A DNA stretch of 64,000 nt, from NCBI GenBank assembly GCA_016195405.1, contig JACPZP010000087.1, positions 1 to 64,000 on the forward strand, read 5' to 3'. The notes beneath the pieces were generated by a model. That model did not search any database and had not been told where the DNA came from. It saw nothing but the letters and a program-made list of their open reading frames with translations. The position numbers and the translations under genes were made by a program. Source of the stretch: Planctomycetota bacterium (GTDB lineage Bacteria > Planctomycetota > Planctomycetia > Gemmatales > Gemmataceae). Shown here in pieces: positions 53,801-60,637 of this stretch. The first letter of the stretch is position 1. The number at the start of each line of letters is the position of its first letter.

Positions 53801-56592
53801 TGTGCAACCGGCGTGTAAACGCTTGTGTGTTGGCTGTTGCCGCCAAAAGTCTTTACGGCGGCGCCGGAACCGGAACCGGAGACGATTTGCACCACCTGAG
53901 TCGGCGAGTTGCCGGTGCTGTTTTGCCAGCCGCCCGTGCCGGTGAAGTTGGCGGTAATGACGTGGCTTCCGATGTCGAGCGCGGAGGTCGTAAATGTCGC
54001 GTGTCCCGTGGCGTCAACGGGGACGTTCGCCGCCAGGACGGCGGCGCCTTCTTGGAAGGTCACGCTTCCGGTGGGTGTGCCGGCTACGCCGGTCGTCTGA
54101 ATGAACGCGGTGAAGGTGACCGCATTGTTGACGATGGACGGGTTTGGCCCCGACAAACTCACCGTGGTGCTGGTCGTCTGGTTGGATGTGATGACTTGCG
54201 GATTGCCCGAGTCGTCGCCGCTGCTGGCGGCGAAGAAGATGTCGGATGCGTAATCGGCGGTGATCGTGTGGGTGCCCGATCCCAATGTGGAGCCCAGAAT
54301 GCTGAAGGTTGCCACGCCAAGGGAGTTGGCCGCCTTCTGACCCAATACCGTCGTGTTTTCTCTGAAGGTAACCATTCCGGTGGGCTTCAGCGTGCCGCTG
54401 CTGACGCCCGCAACCGTGGCCGTGAACGTCACCAGTTGGTTCGCGGTGGCTGGGTTGGGCGAGGAAGTGACCGTTGTCGTCGACGCGAAGCGGTGGACTT
54501 TTTGCACCATCGTGACCGTGGCCTGGCTGAAGGTGCCGTCGCCGTTGTAGTGGGCTTTGATCGAGTCCTGCGTGGTTTCCCCGGTTGGTACCGTTGCATC
54601 ATGCTGATCAGCGGGCAAGACGGATCCGGCGACCGTAAGCGTCGCCAGGCCGGTCGCCGGATTCACCGACGCGGTTCCGAGATTGATAGGCGGATCGGAA
54701 ACATATAGACCCGTCACGAAATCGATATGACTCGTTTGGAGTGTGAAGGTGACGGAGCCCGTCGGCAGCGTGCCGGAAATGCCGATGTTCGTCACTTGCG
54801 CGGTGAAAGTGACGGTCGTGGGGAAGAAGTCGCTGCGCAGGTCCGCGCTGGAGGATGTTACCTTCACGGTAACCCGGTTAATCACCGGAGCCGGATAATC
54901 CTGCGTCCCCAGTGCGTAAACGATGCCGCCGCTGACCGCGTAGATCTGTCCGTCCGGCCCGATCACCGTGGGCACGTCCGGCACGTTGGGAAAGCCCACA
55001 TCCAGTTGCTCCACCTGATCGAGCGTGTTGGTGAAGGTGTTCCAGCGGTAGACTTGGCCGTCCTCGCTGACGGCGAAAATGCTGTTGGTCAATGGGTTGA
55101 CCGCCGCTGTGTTCATGTTCCATTCGACGACCGCTTTGGGAAAGAACACCGACACGTATTGTGGGTCGGCCGACGGCGCGATCGCGGTGATGACCTCGCG
55201 CATCTCGAGGACGCCGTTCGACAACGGATGCGGATCGACTTGGGTGGAGTTGGCAGTTATGGAAGTGGGATTGTTCGGGTCGATATTGGGATCGAGAATC
55301 GCGAGGCGGTTGACGCCGTCGCCGCCGTTGCCGTCGCTAAAAATATCGGGGTAATTGTTGTACTTGGTGAATATCAGGTATGGCGAGGTGCCGGTGTAGG
55401 CTGGCACCATGCTTTTGGGAACGATCGACGGAGTTGAATTCGTTCCAAAGCCGCCGGGAGTTTTTTTGGTCGCAAGATCGGCAGTGTAATGAAGTAGGAA
55501 GCCGCGGCCGTCATTGTCCGGGTTGGCCGCGACACCGAAATAAACATCGCCTTGCGTGCCGTCCGCATAGTTCGGGGCGACTACCACCGAAGCGGTGCTG
55601 CCGTCGATGATGCCGACAGGATTGTTGGTATTGCGCGGATCTCGGAGCGTCGTTGCAGTTTTGTACTTCGTCAGCAGCGTCGTGCTATCGAGACCGACAA
55701 GATACCCATAGTAATCCGTGCTGGTAGCCTTGACGGCCACATAAAGTGTTGTTTGGTCGTTGCTGAGTGCGGGAGCGGAGTCCTGGGCGTCCCTGGAGAT
55801 GAGTGCATCGCCGGATGCGGCTCCGGCCATCACGTAGGTGGCGACAAAAGTGGACGGACCGGTCACCCCGATGCGCGCGAACCCGCTCTGGTTGGCCGGG
55901 GGCCCGCCCAAGGGCGGCGTACCTTGCACACGGAATCCGAAGAAGAGGTCGCCGGCGCTGTCAGTGGTAAGGGGCGTGTTGATGAAAACGGTCGCGTTGA
56001 AGCCGCTCGGGCCACCGGCGTTCGCCAAGTAATTGGCAAAAGTCGTGTAGAAGACGAGTTGGACCGGGGCCGTATGAGCAGCGGAATCGGCGTTATCGAT
56101 GTACCAAATCGTTCCGCCGGCGCCCGCATAGTAAAGCCGTGTGCCCGTGGGGCCGGTCGCAATGGCCGGTGAATACGACGGCATCGTGCTGTAACTCGGT
56201 TCGATGTAATCGGGCGTCAATGTGTATTTCAATGCGCCGCTGTTGCCGTCGAACGCCTTGATGATGAAGTTGCTGTTGGGAGGTGGGCTCGTGTTGGTGC
56301 CGGTTGGACTGATTTTCACAGGCACGAACACTGTATTGCCAGCCGAAACCAGCGGCGTGCCATAGTTCGCCGGGACAGCGACATTCATATCGACGCTTTG
56401 GAACCAATGCACCTGATTCAGGTCTTGCGCGACCGCATCGTAAATGCCCGTGTGCTGGGCGTTTCCGGCGAACGTGCTGGGGATCGGCGCGGGGACCGTA
56501 CGGTCTTCTAGAGTGTCGAATCGGGGCCGGTAGGGCTTCCGGCGGATGGGCCTACGGACACGGTTGCGCAACCAGGAAGTGCTCCACGCCAT
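38887..56592 (-). CDS. Giant surface protein: four propeller/Ig-like supermodules plus autotransporter-type repeats
   Basis: One frame of 5,901 codons, from ATG 56592 (SD AAGGA 8 bases upstream) to 38887. The N-terminus is basic with RFDTLEDRTVPAP, the planctomycete export-type motif. Four copies of a propeller-like module (about 40-570, 910-1397, 1804-2296 and 2900-3389) each start with (G/C)N(A/S)QHTG-type residues and contain STPSIVPxSMVPxYTG-like and VYxLNGG-like elements. Each is followed by Ig-like domains (Big_3-type, '(S)TPNPS-x-x-x-x-VTFTATV...GTVTFTEG...HTITATF'), 3, 4, 6 and 16 of them. From about residue 4985 come six autotransporter-associated beta-strand repeats (TLTKSGAGVLALNAANTFSG, then GGFILNAGTL) and a final Ca-independent beta end (GNDIVLTRIA). 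There is no translocator barrel. It is probably exported and forms a long cell-surface filament or adhesin; the ligand is unknown. Confidence 0.92.
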   Translation of the reverse strand: MAWSTSWLRNRVRRPIRRKPYRPRFDTLEDRTVPAPIPSTFAGNAQHTGIYDAVAQDLNQVHWFQSVDMNVAVPANYGTPLVSAGNTVFVPVKISPTGTNTSPPPNSNFIIKAFDGNSGALKYTLTPDYIEPSYSTMPSYSPAIATGPTGTRLYYAGAGGTIWYIDNADSAAHTAPVQLVFYTTFANYLANAGGPSGFNATVFINTPLTTDSAGDLFFGFRVQGTPPLGGPPANQSGFARIGVTGPSTFVATYVMAGAASGDALISRDAQDSAPALSNDQTTLYVAVKATSTDYYGYLVGLDSTTLLTKYKTATTLRDPRNTNNPVGIIDGSTASVVVAPNYADGTQGDVYFGVAANPDNDGRGFLLHYTADLATKKTPGGFGTNSTPSIVPKSMVPAYTGTSPYLIFTKYNNYPDIFSDGNGGDGVNRLAILDPNIDPNNPTSITANSTQVDPHPLSNGVLEMREVITAIAPSADPQYVSVFFPKAVVEWNMNTAAVNPLTNSIFAVSEDGQVYRWNTFTNTLDQVEQLDVGFPNVPDVPTVIGPDGQIYAVSGGIVYALGTQDYPAPVINRVTVKVTSSSADLRSDFFPTTVTFTAQVTNIGISGTLPTGSVTFTLQTSHIDFVTGLYVSDPPINLGTASVNPATGLATLTVAGSVLPADQHDATVPTGETTQDSIKAHYNGDGTFSQATVTMVQKVHRFASTTTVTSSPNPATANQLVTFTATVAGVSSGTLKPTGMVTFRENTTVLGQKAANSLGVATFSILGSTLGSGTHTITADYASDIFFAASSGDDSGNPQVITSNQTTSTTVSLSGPNPSIVNNAVTFTAFIQTTGVAGTPTGSVTFQEGAAVLAANVPVDATGHATFTTSALDIGSHVITANFTGTGGWQNSTGNSPTQVVQIVSGSGSGAAVKTFGGNSQHTSVYTPVAQDLNSIHWQTSIDINPSAAAHYGAPLVSPSNTVFVPVKISATGFRIDVFNGVNGAFKYSLSSDYILPSFGWVPVYQPVLVTGATTARLYYPGAGGSIWYIDNADNINHGAPVRVAFYGAYSATLNGSVFVDTPITGDAAGNIFFGFRTQGTAGAPLNTTQSGFARIDPSNAGSYVLAGTAAGDAGIGRDSHNSAPAISNDGTTVYVLAKAPGSDFYGYLLGLDTTTLATKYKVLLKDPRNNNQNFAGILDDSTASPMVAPDGDVYIGVFASTYLGSRGWLLRFSGDLATEKTPGAFGWDSTPAIVPASMVPSYTGASTYLIFSKYNNYDIDDGDGVNKVALLDPNSTQLDPHPQSAGQVEMREIFTIIGPTPDAAGPSYPNAVREWCINTAAVDPATNSIFFDSEDGRIYRWNMLTNSLSQAIALTPGIGEPYVPSVIGPDGTVYTLNGGTLFALGNANFPQGAANSVDVKVNSSAPDHRTVVVGASLTFTANVSNVGTSLLKPTGSVTFTDLTYVGLTPVTTTLATGVPLDASGNASFTTSTLGAGQHFITATYNGDSNFTTGSVTLVQKIHANASTTAVTATPNPVGFGQSVTITAIVTSVPPGAGTPSGMVTFKEGSQILAQQALISGTTSFSTSALGVGNHIITAVYYSDFQFATSTGSTSITPILVQDGTTTTVTSTPNPSTFGQTVTFTATVSAVDVTAGVPAGTVTFTEGAVTLASNVAVDATGHASFSTSTFTVGNHTITATFNPSTGWLTSTGNDSGTPQLVQDGTTTVVASTPNPSTFGQLVTFTATVTAVDVGAGVPAGTVTFREGVTVLAASVAVDATGHAAFSTTGLAIGSHTITATFTGNAGWLTSTGSSPVQTVTGGAAVVTFACNAQHTGVYSTPAQPLNAIHWQASIDTNPGAFAHYGTALVTSSNTVMVPQKIAGNAFQVNAFNGATGAVLYTLSTDYILPTFTWIPTYSGAIATGAFGTRYYYAGAGGTIFYIDNPDSASHGAPVRYAFYGIANYNANVAGFNGTVFIDTPLTVDNAGNVFFGFRVQGTAPAPLNTTQSGFARIAPDGTATYVLAGTISGDATIAFDSHDAAPALSNDGTTLYVVVKSGNANSTYAYLLGLDSTTLALKYKTPTTLRDPRSNNLNGASVRDLSTASPMVAPDGSVFFGILGNPSNGSRGWLLHYSGDLQTEFTPGGFGWDYTPAIVPASMVPSYTGTSSYLIFAKYNNYDIGDGNGVNRVALLDPNATQIDPHTSAGGQVEMREVFTVISPTPDNAGPSFPNASREWCINASAVNPATDSIYFPNEDGRIYRWDLGSNSLHQGVALNSGVGQPYVPTIIGPDGTIFTLNGGNVFALGEVNFPLGGANAVGVALDSSSPNMNTVVAGDTLTFTATITNRGSSGLSPTGTVTFTDLTYVAFVPTTTTLAANVPLVGGQATFTTSALSGVQHFITATYNGDANFTTGTSMLVQNVHANASSTVLTVSANPGAFATPVTFTATVTSVPPGAGTPTGMVTFLEGTQIVWQSAVNGSGVATFTTSTLSLGNHSFSAVYASDFKFARSTSNTVSELIQDGTSTTVTSTPNPSSFGQLVTFTATVTAADVAAGIPSGTVTFTEGAVTLAANVAVDATGHATFTTSTLVVGSHTITATFNPNVGWVTSNGSDSGNPQLVQSATATALTSTPNPSAFNQTVTFTATVTSVGAGVPAGTVTFTEGAATLASNVAVDATGHATFTISTLTAGSHVVTASFTGATGWLNSSGNDSGNPQVVQDGTTTTVTSSPNPSSFNQTVTFTATIGPVDAGAGVPAGTVTFTEGATVLAANVAVDATGHATFNTATLGLGNHTITATFTGATGWGNSSGNDSGTPQLVQDGTTTTVASTPNPSTFGQLVTFTATVTAVIGGAGVPSGTVTFTEGATLLAANVAVDATGHASFSTFVLGIGSHTITATFTPNTGWLASSGSSAPAQVVTGGAPVVTLGGNAQHTGVFNAPAQNLNAIHWQTQVDLNPQFSGGDLLIHYGVPLVTAGNTVIVPVKTGALDGWQIEAFNGTDGSLKYTLSTDYTLPSHNWTPTFSPVLVGTRLYYGGIGGTVYYVDNIDTNTPTAPVQLAFYGAHTAAFDTTVFIDTPITADSNGDIFFGFRVQGTAPAPISSTRSGYARIDSSGNGSYVLVNTAASDGTMFLDSHNAGPAISNDGTTVYVLAKTNNVNGTGYLLGLDTTTLATKYKRALLDPRSGSGALLLDDSTASPMVAPDGDVFIGVFGNPANNGSRGFLLHFSGDLSATKTPGGFGWDQTPAIVPAFMVPSYTGSSSYLIMSKYNNYYIGDGDGVNKIALLDPNATQVDPHPTAGGLIEMREVFTIIGPTPDDEQQSPTFPNAVREWCINTAAVNPATNSVFVPSEDGRIYRWNLATNSLSQTEVLTGGIGEAYVPTVIGPDGTVYTLNGAMLYALGNVNFPSGGANSLAVTMTSSSPDVRYALTGDSITFSANLANIGISGNIPAGTVTFTDTVYFVVSPGVLGSNTVTLATVPVDALGNASVTTSALTADQHFITATYSGDANFSTGTVTLVQKVHANATTNVLTSSANPGTFGQNVTFTATVTSVPPGAGTPSGMVTFLDGTQVIGQRALNGSGVATFTISALGVGNHAITAVYYSDIQFAASTSNLLTELIQDGTTTSVTSTPNPSSFGQLVTFTATVSSVDVSAGMPSGTVTFTEGAITLAANVAVDATGHASFSTSALTGGSHTITATFTPNTGWVASSGNDSGNPQIVQDGTTTTINSTPNPSTFNQAVTFTATVSAVDAGAGVPAGTVTFTEGAVTLASNVAVDATGHASFTISTLGVGSHIVTATFTGNNGWGNSNGNDSANPQLVQDGTSTTVSSTPNPSAFNQTVTFTATVTAADVGAGVPTGTVTFKEGAVTLASNVAVDGTGHATFTISTLSVGNHTITATFTGTTGWSSSSGDDSASQQLVQDGTTATVTSTPNPSIVGQSVTFTATITAADAGAGVPAGTVTFTEGAVTLAANVAVDATGHASFSTSTLTIGSHTITATFTGATGWLGSFGDDSANPQVVQNGTITTVSSTPNPSTFNQTVTFTATITSGSGTPTGSVTFTEGAVTLASNVAVDATGHATFTIATLSVGSHTINAAFTGTGGFLDSTGNDSSSPQIVQDGTTTTVTSTPNSSTFGQLVTFTATVTAADVGAGIPTGTVTFTEGALTLASNVAVDATGHATFTISSLSVGNHTITATFTGTTGWLTSAGDDSSSPQLVQDGTTTTVTSTPNPSIVGQSVTFTATITAADVGAGVPAGTVTFTEGAVTLAANVAVDATGHATFSTTALAFGSHTITATFTGATGWLGSFGDDSANPQVVTNGTVTTVNSTPNPSAFNQTVTFTATITSGSGTPTGSVTFTEGAVTLASNVAVDATGHATFTISTLSVGSHTITAAFTGTGGFIDSTGNDSASPQIVQDGTATTVTSTPNPSIVGQSVTFTATVTAADVGAGVPAGTVTFTEGAVTLAANVAVDATGHAAFSTATLAGGSHTITATFTGTTGWLTSTGDDSANPQVVQNGTTTSVTSTPNPSNFNQTVTFTATITSGSGGTPTGNVTFTEGAVTLASNVVVDATGHASFTIATLPVGSHTITAAFTGTGGWLNSSGNDSASPQIVRDGTTTTLTSSPNPASFGLSVTFTATVAAVDAGAGVPAGTVTFKEGAVTLAANVAVDATGHASFTTSTLTAGSHIVTATFTGNTGWLTSTGSDSASPQVVQDGTTTVVTSSPNPSSFGQSVTFTATITAVDAGAGIPAGTVTFTEGAVTLASNVAVNASGLATFNTTTLAVGTHTITATFTGSVGWLGSSGNDSASPQLVQNNTTTVGASTPNPAGFGQLVTFTATVSSSGGGTPTGNVTFTEGATTLAANVPVNAAGRATFSIATLGVGSHVITASFTGTNGWGNSSGNFAAEVIQDGTTTTLQSTPNPTIVGQSVAFTSTVTAVDAGAGVPTGTVTFRDGAITLAANVPLDATGRATISTTALAAGTHIITATFTGTTGWLTSTGAVSQVVNAAPTTRSWTGAGANDNWSNPANWAEGFVPVTGNDLFFGTGASRLANVNDLAAGTSFHSITFSASGYSISGNGIALTTGGLHNAAGSNIVNLPITLNAAGTIQAAASTSLEFDAPVIKGNFTLTIDSGNLATINFANAISGLGALVKINSGTLIYSGSAANTYTGTTTVNAGLLQLGKTAGVNAIAGNLIIGDGSLPLDLVRLTASDQIADTATVTLQSSGQLDLNNNNDTVGPLTILSASIVTGTGTLTLGGNVTASGASSISGFLDTGALTRAISVTGGGTLTVNGVLGGVSGFTKTGGGTLSLPNANTYSGASTLSTGTLLVGNDNALGSGTLNLNGGTFQANGTPPRSIANNVTLGGNVTIAGTLATTFTGPVSLTGDRRITTTNTALTTFSGVITEIGGSWGITKAGSATLVLSGNNVFSGLSSLIAGTLAIASDTALGTSTLDLVSGTIRADSGPRSLANSFLIDGNVTLGGSLPLTFTGPGTLLADHTLNVSNTALTTISGAIGESGGAWTLTKSGAGVLALNAANTFSGGFILNAGTLIAGDNGAFGTGPVTFRNATVQAGGSARTFANSVVFGGNTTFAGALGMDFAGPGTLTGTRTLTVTNTALTTFSGVIGDLGAGFGLTKASTGTLLLSGLNTYSGITTLSAGALALGSNSAVGTGTLTLNAGTLLASGAARTLNNPYNLGNITFGGTLDLTLAGNTGLTGTRTLTITNTANTTLSGVISEIVVLRGITKAGPGNLIFSGNNTYTGITRINAGNMRIDGAQPASNVTVAAGGTLTGSGTVGNLTVLSGGTLSPGDTGAGAILSCKNFTMNAGSIFQVDLNGLAAGAGGYDRVDATGTVSVSNSTLNLSVGFTPTIGSSFTIVTNDLADPVTGTFTGLLQGATINIGGMLFQISYTGGTGNDIVLTRIA
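41640..47897 (-). repeat. Supermodule 4 of the giant gene: propeller plus 16 Ig-like domains
   Basis: Propeller-like part about 47897-46420, Ig array about 46420-41640. Within the array, units ending TAADVGAGVPAG (long form) alternate with units having TSGSGTPTGS (short form). Near-identical DNA recurs about 600 and 900 bases apart, which shows block duplications of two and three units. Confidence 0.8.
47897..51185 (-). repeat. Supermodule 3 of the giant gene: propeller plus 6 Ig-like domains
   Basis: Propeller-like part about 51185-49700 (NAQHTGVYSTPAQPLNAIHW), Ig array about 49700-47897. The second Ig-like unit of arrays 2, 3 and 4 shares the peptide SVPPGAGTP, showing the arrays were copied with their propellers. 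Confidence 0.8.
51185..53865 (-). repeat. Supermodule 2 of the giant gene: propeller plus 4 Ig-like domains
   Basis: Propeller-like part about 53865-52400 (NSQHTSVYTPVAQDLNSIHW), Ig array about 52400-51185, with units of about 100 residues. Same order of elements as supermodule 1, but the propeller is closer to copies 3 and 4. Confidence 0.8.
53865..56475 (-). repeat. Supermodule 1 of the giant gene: propeller plus 3 Ig-like domains
   Basis: The propeller-like part covers about 56475-54890 and the Ig array about 54890-53865. The first Ig-like unit of each array is a divergent one (VTVKVTSSSADLRSDFFPTT); later ones are closer to consensus. Boundaries are estimated from the recurring NAQHTG start and the SSSxD unit. 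Confidence 0.8.
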
Positions 56593-56732
56593 TTGCGGAT
56601 TCCTTTATGATGTAACCGGAAAGATGTGCTCCGAGCGAACGGACCTGATCAAAAAACGATAACAACCGGCAAAACCAATCGCAAGCAAAAAATCAATTTG
56701 TTCATTAATTTAGGTGAAAACGTCAAAATGTC
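56593..56732. promoter_or_regulatory. AT-rich divergent promoter region
   Basis: The 140 bases between the giant gene and the PQQ-like gene are much richer in A/T than their surroundings (AAAAAACGATAAC, AAAAAATCAATTTG, TTCATTAATTTAGG). Promoters for both divergent genes are expected here; no -35/-10 pair was assigned. Confidence 0.5.
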
Positions 56733-58744
56733 ATGAGCGCGCCGCGAGAGCCGGTTTTGACGACAGTGGCGACCATGGGATCGTTTTATCTAAATAACGC
56801 CGTAAGGCGCGTCGTTTCGCGCTTCCAACTCTTAGCGCCGGCCCTTTGCGCGCTCAGTTTGGTTGCGGCCCCCGCCGCCGCCGCAGACGACGCGGACTGG
56901 CCCCATGTGCGCGGCCCCGGTTACACCGGCGTCTGTTCCGAGTCGAAGCTTGCGGCCACCTGGAATCCTGTTGGTCCGCCACAACTTTGGGCGCGCGAGC
57001 TCGGCCAAGGTTATTCCGGGTTCGTCGTCGGCGCGGCGAAGCTGTTTACGCAGCGGCAGACGTTGGGCGGACAGTTCCTGCTTTGCCTCAATCCCGAAAA
57101 CGGGCGAACAGTGTGGGAAACACGGTACGACTGGGCCTGGCAACCTAAAGGCGCCTACCCCGGGCCTTATGCCACGCCGACCTGGTATCGCGGTCGCATC
57201 TACTATTCCTCCCCTTCGGGCCTCGTCGGCTGCATGGATGCAGCAACCGGCGCGCCACTTTGGTCGCTCAATGTCCGTGAAAAGTTCCACGGCAAGGGCT
57301 ACGACTTTGGCTATGCGGCGACTCCGCTGGTCGAGACGACAAAGTGGTCCTTCCAGCAGGAGGGCAAGACGCGGCCCTCGTCGCCCTTCACGCCGAGGAC
57401 GGGCACATCGTCTGGGCCACGGGGTCGGACGCTGGAAGCTACTGCCCCGCTTTCCCGATCTCTTTCCAAGGTCGCCGATGTGTCGTCGGATACTTACAGA
57501 ACGCGCTTATCGTCGTCGAGTTGGCCACGGGCAAGCTGCTCTGCCGGCGTGAGCTGTCAGCGGGCTATGACGAGCATTCCGCCTGGCCGCTCTATCAGGA
57601 ACCCGATCTGCTTTTGACCGGACCATTCCGGGCGCTCGCCGTGCAAAGCCGGCTTCAAGCCGCCGCGCCGGACACACTGACCTCAAAACCGCGCTGGTCA
57701 AGCCGCGAGCTGTCCAACGACATCCTGTCAAGCGTGCTTTACCAGAACCATATCTACGGCTTCGATTTGAAGCAGCAGCAGGCCAGCAAGCATCGCGCGT
57801 CGCGCGGCGTTTTTCGCTGCCTCGACTGGGTCACCGGCAAGACGCGCTGGTCGACCGATCAGGTCGGCCACGCCTCGGTTCTGGCCGCAGACGGCAAACT
57901 GATTCTGTTAAACGACACCGGCAGCTTGATCCTGGCGCGTGCCGATCCAGACGCCTTCCAGGAACTTGGACGTGCGCAACTGTTCGAGGATGAGATTTGC
58001 TGGACCCCACCCACTCTTTGGAAAGGCCGGCTCTTTGCTCGAAACCCGTCCAGAGTCATTTGCTGTTTCGTCGGACGGCCGGAGGATCTTCCCGACGGGA
58101 GCGTGACCACTCCGCCAGCCGAGCCGAGTCGCTCTTGGCGATGGGACAGCTCCTGGCTGCTCACCCGCGAGCGCGACTTTCCCAACGACGCGCCGTCTTG
58201 GGAGGAGATGACGCTCTGGTTCACATCGTGCCTTTTGTTGCTTGTCGCCTCGGTCCTTTTGGCGACGGGCCTGAAGATTCTGTCGAACCGGCTTTTCGGC
58301 CGCAACGGGGCGCCGGCGCTTTGGCCCGTCGTATTCGTTCTCGGGTTTCTCGGCCCGAGCGCCCTCAGCGCGCTCGCCGACCGCTGCATCTTCACCTGGC
58401 CGCTTTCGCTCTACGCGGCGTTTCATCTGACCGTCCAAGTTTCTCTCTGGGCCCGATCACGCCCGAACAGTCGGCAGGCCGGCTGGTACGCGCGGCTGGC
58501 CATTCTCGGACTCCTTCTCGTCGCCTACGCCTATTTCGAACTATGCAAGTTTATTGGCATGTTTATCGCGTGGACCTTTCTAATTGGTTTCTTGCCCGCA
58601 TCTCCTTTCACGTTCCTTGCCGTTCGCGCCGCAGACAAGCAAAAGCGCTTATTTGCCATCGCCTGGACGCTGGTGGCAGTAACCGCGTTTTTCTGGAGCG
58701 CGCAGGCGCTCTTGCTTTGGAAGCAAAGTCAACTGGGTCGGTGA
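56733..58744 (+). pseudogene. PQQ-like propeller membrane protein gene broken by a frameshift
   Basis: Frame 1 from ATG 56733 gives a signal-type N-terminus and a PQQ-like propeller (DWPHVRGPGYTGVCSESKLA, GAYPGPYATPTWYRGRIYYS) as far as ATPLVE at about 57335. The homologous reading then continues one frame over as DDKVVLPAGGQDAALVALHA, DGHIVWATGSDAGSYCPAFP and on to 58744. One missing base near 57333-57341 explains both. The second part adds about 350 residues and five C-terminal membrane helices (LILSTxx-type, for example YARLAILGLLLVAYAYFELC). It is either a recent pseudogene or a sequencing error. A SD is not evident at 56733. It is divergent from the giant gene. Confidence 0.8.
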
Positions 58745-59128
58745 TCGATTGCAGAGGAACCTTTTCGCGCCAACGTCCACAGAGAGGGGGGGTGTGAGCG
58801 ATTTGCACAGCATTTTGCACAGAAAACCGATCTTGTTTATTACCAAGCACTTGTGAACTCGCCCTCGATTTGCACGATTGCAGGGGAGGTACCCACATGC
58901 AGAAAGTCTGGTTTTGAGGCTTGTTCGGATCGCGTTGGCGCCTGAGCGCGGAATACTTTGCCAAATAAGTACAACTTATATTTTGGTTGTTGTGCTGAGG
59001 CGTTACAATTCCTTTCATTTCAATAAGGCAGCGCGGTCGTGTCTCATTCGGCGCCTACTCTTTGACGCCCCAATGACCACGTACTAAACCATGAGTCGCG
59101 TGAACAAGGTTTGCGAGGGTAAGCGGGC
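58745..59128. other. Intergenic region, no gene recognised
   Basis: About 380 bases with only small, unsupported frames on both strands. It contains two TTTGCACAG/TTTGCACGA-like words, but no organised repeat or terminator. Confidence 0.4.
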
Positions 59129-60577
59129 GTGTCTAAGTCGCAACTCCGCATGATTGCCCAAGCAGCGGGAGTAGCTCTTGCCTACTACTCGGCCGCCCGT
59201 CTCGGCCTGGTTCTTCAGCGGCCCGGCACCAATGCTTCCCCGGTGTGGCCGCCGTCCGGGCTCGGCCTGGCTGCATTGCTATTACTTGGCGTCCAGGTTT
59301 GGCCGGGAATTCTACTCGGCGCTTTTGCCGCCAACTTGCTGACGCTTACGGCGACTTTTCCAGGATTTCTGGCGGCGTGCGCGATTGGCGTCGGCAACAC
59401 TTTGGAGCAGCTTGTCGCTTGGCTCCTCATCCGTCGGTTGAATGAAACCGCGGATCTCTTTGACAGGCCAAAACGCGTCTTCCGATTTGTGACTGCGGTG
59501 ACATTGGCCTGTGCGCTTGCAAGCACCACGGGGGCCGTCAGTCTCTGGCTGACGGGGATAATTTCGGGCGCGCTCGTGCTTCCGGTTTGGTTTACATGGT
59601 GGTTGGGAGATGTGGCCGGCATGCTTGTCCTTGCTCCTGCGATTTACTGCTGGTGGAGAGTGCCAAGGCTGGGCCTTTCCGGCGCTCGAACTCTCGAACT
59701 TGGCGCACTCGTTGCAATAACAGCGTTGACAGCTGAGCTGCTCTTCGGCGGCTGGGTGGCGAGCCCAGTGATGGATACGCTACCCTACCTGGTCGTGCCT
59801 GGGCTTCTTTGGGCCGCTTACCGATTTGGACCGCGTGAAGCATCGTCGTTGGCGGTGCTTCTTTCAATCATTGCGGTCGGGCGCACCTGGCTGTCTATGA
59901 CACGGATGGCGGCCGAGCCGTCGGACGGGCAAACCATCTTCGCGCCCTTTTTGAGTCCGTTGCTCAGCGCCAACACCTCTCTCCTCATGCTCCAGTTGTT
60001 CGTCTGCGCGGTCGCGGTCACGGCTCTCAGTCTCGCTGCTGCCGTAACCGCGCGCAAGTCGGCCGAACGGGCTTTGATGGACAATATCACCGGCCGCAAA
60101 CGAGCGGAGGGGGACTTGGGCGAGAGCGAGGAACGGTTTCGTGCGACCTTCGCCCAGGCGGCCGTAGGCATCGCTCATGTGGCGCCGGATGGGCGCTGGC
60201 TGCGGGTCAACGACAAGCTGTGCGCGATCGTCGGCTACAGCCAGGAGGAGCTGCGCGAGCGGACGTTTCAAGACATCACCCATCCGGACGATTTGGAGGC
60301 TGATCTTAACTTCGTGCGCCGGGTGCTGGCCTGCGAGATCACGACCTACTCGATGGAAAAGCGCTACTTTCACAAGCGCCAACTCAACGAGGCCCTGGAC
60401 CTGGTCAAGCAACTGCATGGGCTTTTGCCCATCTGCAGCTATTGCAAAAAGATTCGCGACGACCGAAACTATTGGCACCAGGTGGAAGCCTACATTACCC
60501 GTCACACCGAAGCTCGTTTCAGCCACAGCATTTGCCCGGATTGCTTGGCGAATGTGGTGCATAAACCTGGCAGTTGA
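59129..60577 (+). CDS. MASE1 sensor with half a PAS domain and a C-terminal cysteine cluster
   Basis: The start is GTG 59129, with SD GAGGGT; 482 residues. Residues about 8-315 are the eight-helix MASE1 sensor ([40 protein letters not shown]). A PAS domain begins near 335 ([20 protein letters not shown]) but stops at KRYFHK (about 416), where its second half should follow. The sequence joins directly to [20 protein letters not shown] and [11 protein letters not shown], ending CPDCLANV. This Cys-x2-Cys...Cys-x2-Cys tail is common after PAS domains and may bind zinc. No kinase or GGDEF output is present. The output is unknown. Confidence 0.82.
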   Translation: MSKSQLRMIAQAAGVALAYYSAARLGLVLQRPGTNASPVWPPSGLGLAALLLLGVQVWPGILLGAFAANLLTLTATFPGFLAACAIGVGNTLEQLVAWLLIRRLNETADLFDRPKRVFRFVTAVTLACALASTTGAVSLWLTGIISGALVLPVWFTWWLGDVAGMLVLAPAIYCWWRVPRLGLSGARTLELGALVAITALTAELLFGGWVASPVMDTLPYLVVPGLLWAAYRFGPREASSLAVLLSIIAVGRTWLSMTRMAAEPSDGQTIFAPFLSPLLSANTSLLMLQLFVCAVAVTALSLAAAVTARKSAERALMDNITGRKRAEGDLGESEERFRATFAQAAVGIAHVAPDGRWLRVNDKLCAIVGYSQEELRERTFQDITHPDDLEADLNFVRRVLACEITTYSMEKRYFHKRQLNEALDLVKQLHGLLPICSYCKKIRDDRNYWHQVEAYITRHTEARFSHSICPDCLANVVHKPGS

Positions 60578-60637
60578 CGGCGCCTTGCTTATGATGATGG
60601 TAGGCAGGCAAGCGACGCGGTCCGCACGGAGTTAATC

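Noticed and set aside
39000-56000. Many long plus-strand frames opposite the giant gene (for example 43120-44166, 44257-45006)
   Set aside because: They mirror the repeated minus-strand Ig units, are composed of Gly/Arg/Asp low-complexity peptides, and have no SD sites or known motifs. They are antisense shadows of the repeats.
58608-59018. 136-codon minus-strand frame after the PQQ-like gene
   Set aside because: Codon use and composition look random, part of it overlaps the end of a real gene, and there is no recognisable domain or SD.
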